A stretch of DNA of 6,809 nucleotides, taken from the NCBI GenBank assembly GCA_021296165.1, contig JAGWAW010000079.1, positions 1 through 6,809 of the forward strand, given 5' to 3'. Origin of the DNA: Nitrosopumilaceae archaeon (GTDB taxonomy: Archaea > Thermoproteota > Nitrososphaeria > Nitrososphaerales > Nitrosopumilaceae). Position numbers and translations under genes: made by a program. Below, one piece after another: positions 4,886 through 6,809 of this stretch (positions within the stretch are counted from its first letter, which is position 1; every line of letters starts with the position of its first letter). The notes beneath the pieces were generated by a model. That model ran no database searches, was not told the DNA's origin, and worked only from the letters and a program-made list of their open reading frames with translations.

Positions 4886-6706
4886 GTGCCCAGCCACACC
4901 GGATACAGGATCAAGCCCTCCAACTACTACACATTATCGGAGGAGGAGCGCGCCGCCAAGCTGCGGGGGTTTGTGCGCATAATATCCAGCATGGAGGGGC
5001 GCCTCGATATCACGATGGCCTCCGAGCGGGTCTCGGTGGACGGCATGGAGTACACCGAAAAGAGCGTCTATCTGGGCTCATACCAGGACATGGGCTCGGC
5101 CATATCCGAGGCGGGCTTTGGGGCGGTGCGGCTGGACTCCCCGTACTCCATAGATGTGGATGTGGAGCGGCCCCTGCACATCGAGTCCGGCGGCATATTG
5201 TACCGCGCATACACCCTGTATGACATGTCCAGAAGCATAACCCCCGCCTGGATAAACGGCGTGTTCGACCTCTGTGGGTGTGTTATAATCAGGATGTGGC
5301 CGGTCCCGCCATCCAGGGCCCGCCGCATGCTGGTCTCGTACGCCAATATATCGGGCGCCCGGGCCGGGAGGCGGCACGCCGAGGAGTCGGACCGGGCAGG
5401 CTACGTCCGCGACCTCATAGAGAAGGAGGAGAGCTCGCTGGTGGAGTGCGCCGTCATACCTTTGGTGTCCGGCCGCACCCTGCCCGACCTGAACAGGAGG
5501 TGCGGTGAGTTTGAGAGGGCAGCCTCTTGGAGGCAGGTCCGGTGCGCGTCCATACGGGGCATGCAGGGCGGCATACTGAATGGTGGAGGCCACCGGTTCC
5601 TGTTCGAGATGGGGTCCTGCGCCGTCTTCTACCCGTTCGAGTCGGCCAACATGATAGAGTCGGGGGGAGGCGTCTACGTGGGCTCCAACACGGTAAACGG
5701 CGCCCCCGTCATATACGACTACACCAAGAGGGTCAACTCGAATGTCACCCTCATAGGGGAATCGGGGAGGGGCAAGTCCACCGCCGCCAAGACGTACGTC
5801 TCCAACTTTCTGCTGGCCCACCAGGAGCGGTACGGCAGCGCCCACCGCGTCATGCTGTGCATAATAGACCCGCACGGCGAGTACGCCCCCCTGGCCGAAT
5901 GTCTGGGGGCCGAGGTGCGGGACCTGGAGGGGCGCGACCGCATGGGCTTGGACCCGTTCGGGCTCTTCGGGAACTCCTCGCGCGCCGCCGGCGTGCTGGC
6001 CGACGCGGCGGGCATGCCGGCCAACCTGCGCTCGGTGGCCGTCGCCGCCGCCGAGGGGTGCGGCTCCATACCGGAACTGGTGGAGAGGCTGGAGGGGGGC
6101 TCCGGGCCCCACCGCAGGGACAGGGTGCGGGCCGCCTCGTACCTGCTCCAGTTTACGACGGGGGATGCCGCCCGCCTGTTCCGGGGGGACGTAGCGATGC
6201 CCGACCGCGTGGTGTACACCATGCGCAAGGCCGACAAGACCAGCCTGAACGCCATGATAGTGTCCATGGTCATGGCGCGCGCCTGGCGGGCCATGCGCGA
6301 CGCCCCCCGCCACGTCCCCAAGCTCTTCGTGATAGACGAGGGGTGGTTCGTCTCGTCGATGGAGTCCACCGGCCAGATCCTGGAGGATATCGCCAGGTCC
6401 GGCCGCAAGGAGAACGTCCACATGCTGTTCCTGTCCCAGGAGCCGGCCGACATACTGGACAACCAGTACGGCCAGGCCGTGCTGAACAACTCTGCCACCA
6501 TATTCCTGTTCGGCCTCAAGTCGGATCTGGCCCGCAAGCTGCAGGGGGTGCTGCGGCTGTCGGACACCGAGCGGCGCGAGATAGAGTCGCTGGACCGCGG
6601 CCACGCCATACTGCGGGCCGACGACCACCGCATACGGCTGCAGGTCCGCCCCACCAAGTCCCAGCTGGAGCGGTTCAATACCACCCCGGACAGTTCCTCA
6701 TCATGA
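4886..6706 (+). CDS. VirB4-type (TraC/TraE-like) type IV secretion ATPase
   Basis: A 606-residue ATPase of the VirB4/HerA-FtsK superfamily, expected at the inner face of the membrane as the motor of a type IV secretion-like or DNA-transfer complex. The N-terminal half (1 to about 280) is the divergent docking domain typical of VirB4 proteins; weakly hydrophobic segments at about 122-136 do not look like clear membrane spans. The motor domain has Walker A GESGRGKST (291-299), IIDPHGEY (326-333), Walker B KLFVIDEGW (479-487, with Asp484 and Glu485), the sensor-like FLSQEPADILD (515-525), and GLKSDLARKL (543-552). The C-terminus ends in a low-complexity TTPDSSSS tail. The GTG start at 4886 is inferred from position: there is no earlier start codon in this open frame, and the next Met is residue 36, inside the conserved-looking N-terminal domain. 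VirD4-type coupling proteins are an alternative, but the N-terminal domain and motif spacing fit VirB4 better. A 13-bp inverted repeat encloses the stop codon. Confidence 0.9.
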   Translation: MPSHTGYRIKPSNYYTLSEEERAAKLRGFVRIISSMEGRLDITMASERVSVDGMEYTEKSVYLGSYQDMGSAISEAGFGAVRLDSPYSIDVDVERPLHIESGGILYRAYTLYDMSRSITPAWINGVFDLCGCVIIRMWPVPPSRARRMLVSYANISGARAGRRHAEESDRAGYVRDLIEKEESSLVECAVIPLVSGRTLPDLNRRCGEFERAASWRQVRCASIRGMQGGILNGGGHRFLFEMGSCAVFYPFESANMIESGGGVYVGSNTVNGAPVIYDYTKRVNSNVTLIGESGRGKSTAAKTYVSNFLLAHQERYGSAHRVMLCIIDPHGEYAPLAECLGAEVRDLEGRDRMGLDPFGLFGNSSRAAGVLADAAGMPANLRSVAVAAAEGCGSIPELVERLEGGSGPHRRDRVRAASYLLQFTTGDAARLFRGDVAMPDRVVYTMRKADKTSLNAMIVSMVMARAWRAMRDAPRHVPKLFVIDEGWFVSSMESTGQILEDIARSGRKENVHMLFLSQEPADILDNQYGQAVLNNSATIFLFGLKSDLARKLQGVLRLSDTERREIESLDRGHAILRADDHRIRLQVRPTKSQLERFNTTPDSSSS

Positions 6707-6729
6707 GACGTGGTGTGGAACTGTCCGGG
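6685..6729. repeat. Perfect 13-bp inverted repeat enclosing the stop codon of the VirB4-type gene
   Basis: The arms are cccggacagttcc at 6685-6697 and ggaactgtccggg at 6717-6729, fully complementary, with a 19-base spacer (6698-6716). The TGA at 6704-6706 lies in the spacer, which overlaps a smaller palindrome, ctcat-c-atgag, at 6697-6707. In RNA it would form a strong GC-rich hairpin covering the end of the mRNA coding region. No T-run follows, so it is not a typical archaeal terminator. It may be an mRNA processing or stability element, or a protein-binding site for control of the next gene. Confidence 0.75.
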
Positions 6730-6798
6730 AACGGGCCGGGGGCCGTGGCATACCCTCGGAGCGGCCGGAGGTCCCTCTACATACGGCATGGCGCCTGA
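6703..6798 (+). CDS. Doubtful 31-aa ORF overlapping the end of the VirB4-type gene
   Basis: Its ATG overlaps the TGA of the VirB4-type gene as ATGA, an arrangement used for translational coupling. The 31-residue product is basic (MRRGVELSGNGPGAVAYPRS, then Arg-rich) and has no recognised domain, signal or membrane segment. Much of its 5' end lies in the inverted repeat, so the frame may be open by chance in GC-rich DNA. I list it because of the ATGA junction only. Confidence 0.15.
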   Translation: MRRGVELSGNGPGAVAYPRSGRRSLYIRHGA

Positions 6799-6809
6799 CG
6801 CAGGCAGCC
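6788..6809 (+). CDS. Possible start of a next gene, cut by the window edge
   Basis: An ATG at 6788 opens a frame (MAPDAGS) that runs off the right edge. It follows the VirB4-type gene by 81 bases on the same strand. A purine-rich ggaggt lies at about 6768-6773, and tctacata just upstream is too close for a TATA box. Too little is present to judge whether it is real. Confidence 0.2.

Noticed and set aside
5527..6798. A 423-codon open frame on + inside the VirB4-type gene
   Set aside because: Its product is an Arg/Gly/Pro-rich shadow with no domain, while the overlapping frame has all VirB4 motor motifs.

Overview
The window looks like chromosomal DNA of a GC-rich member of the Nitrososphaerota (Thaumarchaeota), most like the Cenarchaeum symbiosum type. 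This is inferred from the archaeal type of the two secretion ATPases, the GC-rich coding sequence that still uses many ATA isoleucine and AGG arginine codons, and TATA-like boxes about 27 bases upstream of start codons with no room for a leader or Shine-Dalgarno site. No database search was possible, so the genus is a guess.

Layout, left to right. (1) Bases 1-611 are relatively AT-rich. They carry a probable TATA box, a 33-residue single-span membrane peptide and a four-helix membrane protein, both on +, probably one transcript. (2) Bases 716-1771 on - encode an M24 metallopeptidase (Xaa-Pro dipeptidase/aminopeptidase type). Its promoter faces that of the gene at 1879-2880 on +, a PP-loop tRNA-thiolation-type enzyme with an NFACT-R-like C-terminal domain. 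Both look leaderless. (3) Bases 2881-3375 form an AT-richer gap between convergent genes. It holds short degenerate repeats and the decayed 3' end of an IS630/Tc1-type transposase gene with an in-frame stop codon. (4) Bases 3376-6706 hold a divergent pair of secretion ATPases: a VirB11/TadA/GspE-type ATPase on - and a VirB4-type ATPase on +. Their likely GTG starts are only 46 bases apart and lie symmetrically around a single TATA-like element. (5) The stop codon of the VirB4-type gene lies in the loop of a perfect 13-bp inverted repeat, followed by a doubtful tiny ORF and possibly the start of a next gene that runs off the window.

The most interesting unit is the VirB11-like/VirB4-like pair. 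Two such motors driven from one compact bidirectional promoter suggest a chromosomal type IV secretion-like or DNA-transfer machine. The archaeal Ced/Ted DNA-import systems are the closest described concept with a VirB4/HerA-type motor. No channel, pilin or relaxase gene is visible here, so the function of the system is open. The peptidase and tRNA-modification genes look like ordinary housekeeping genes.
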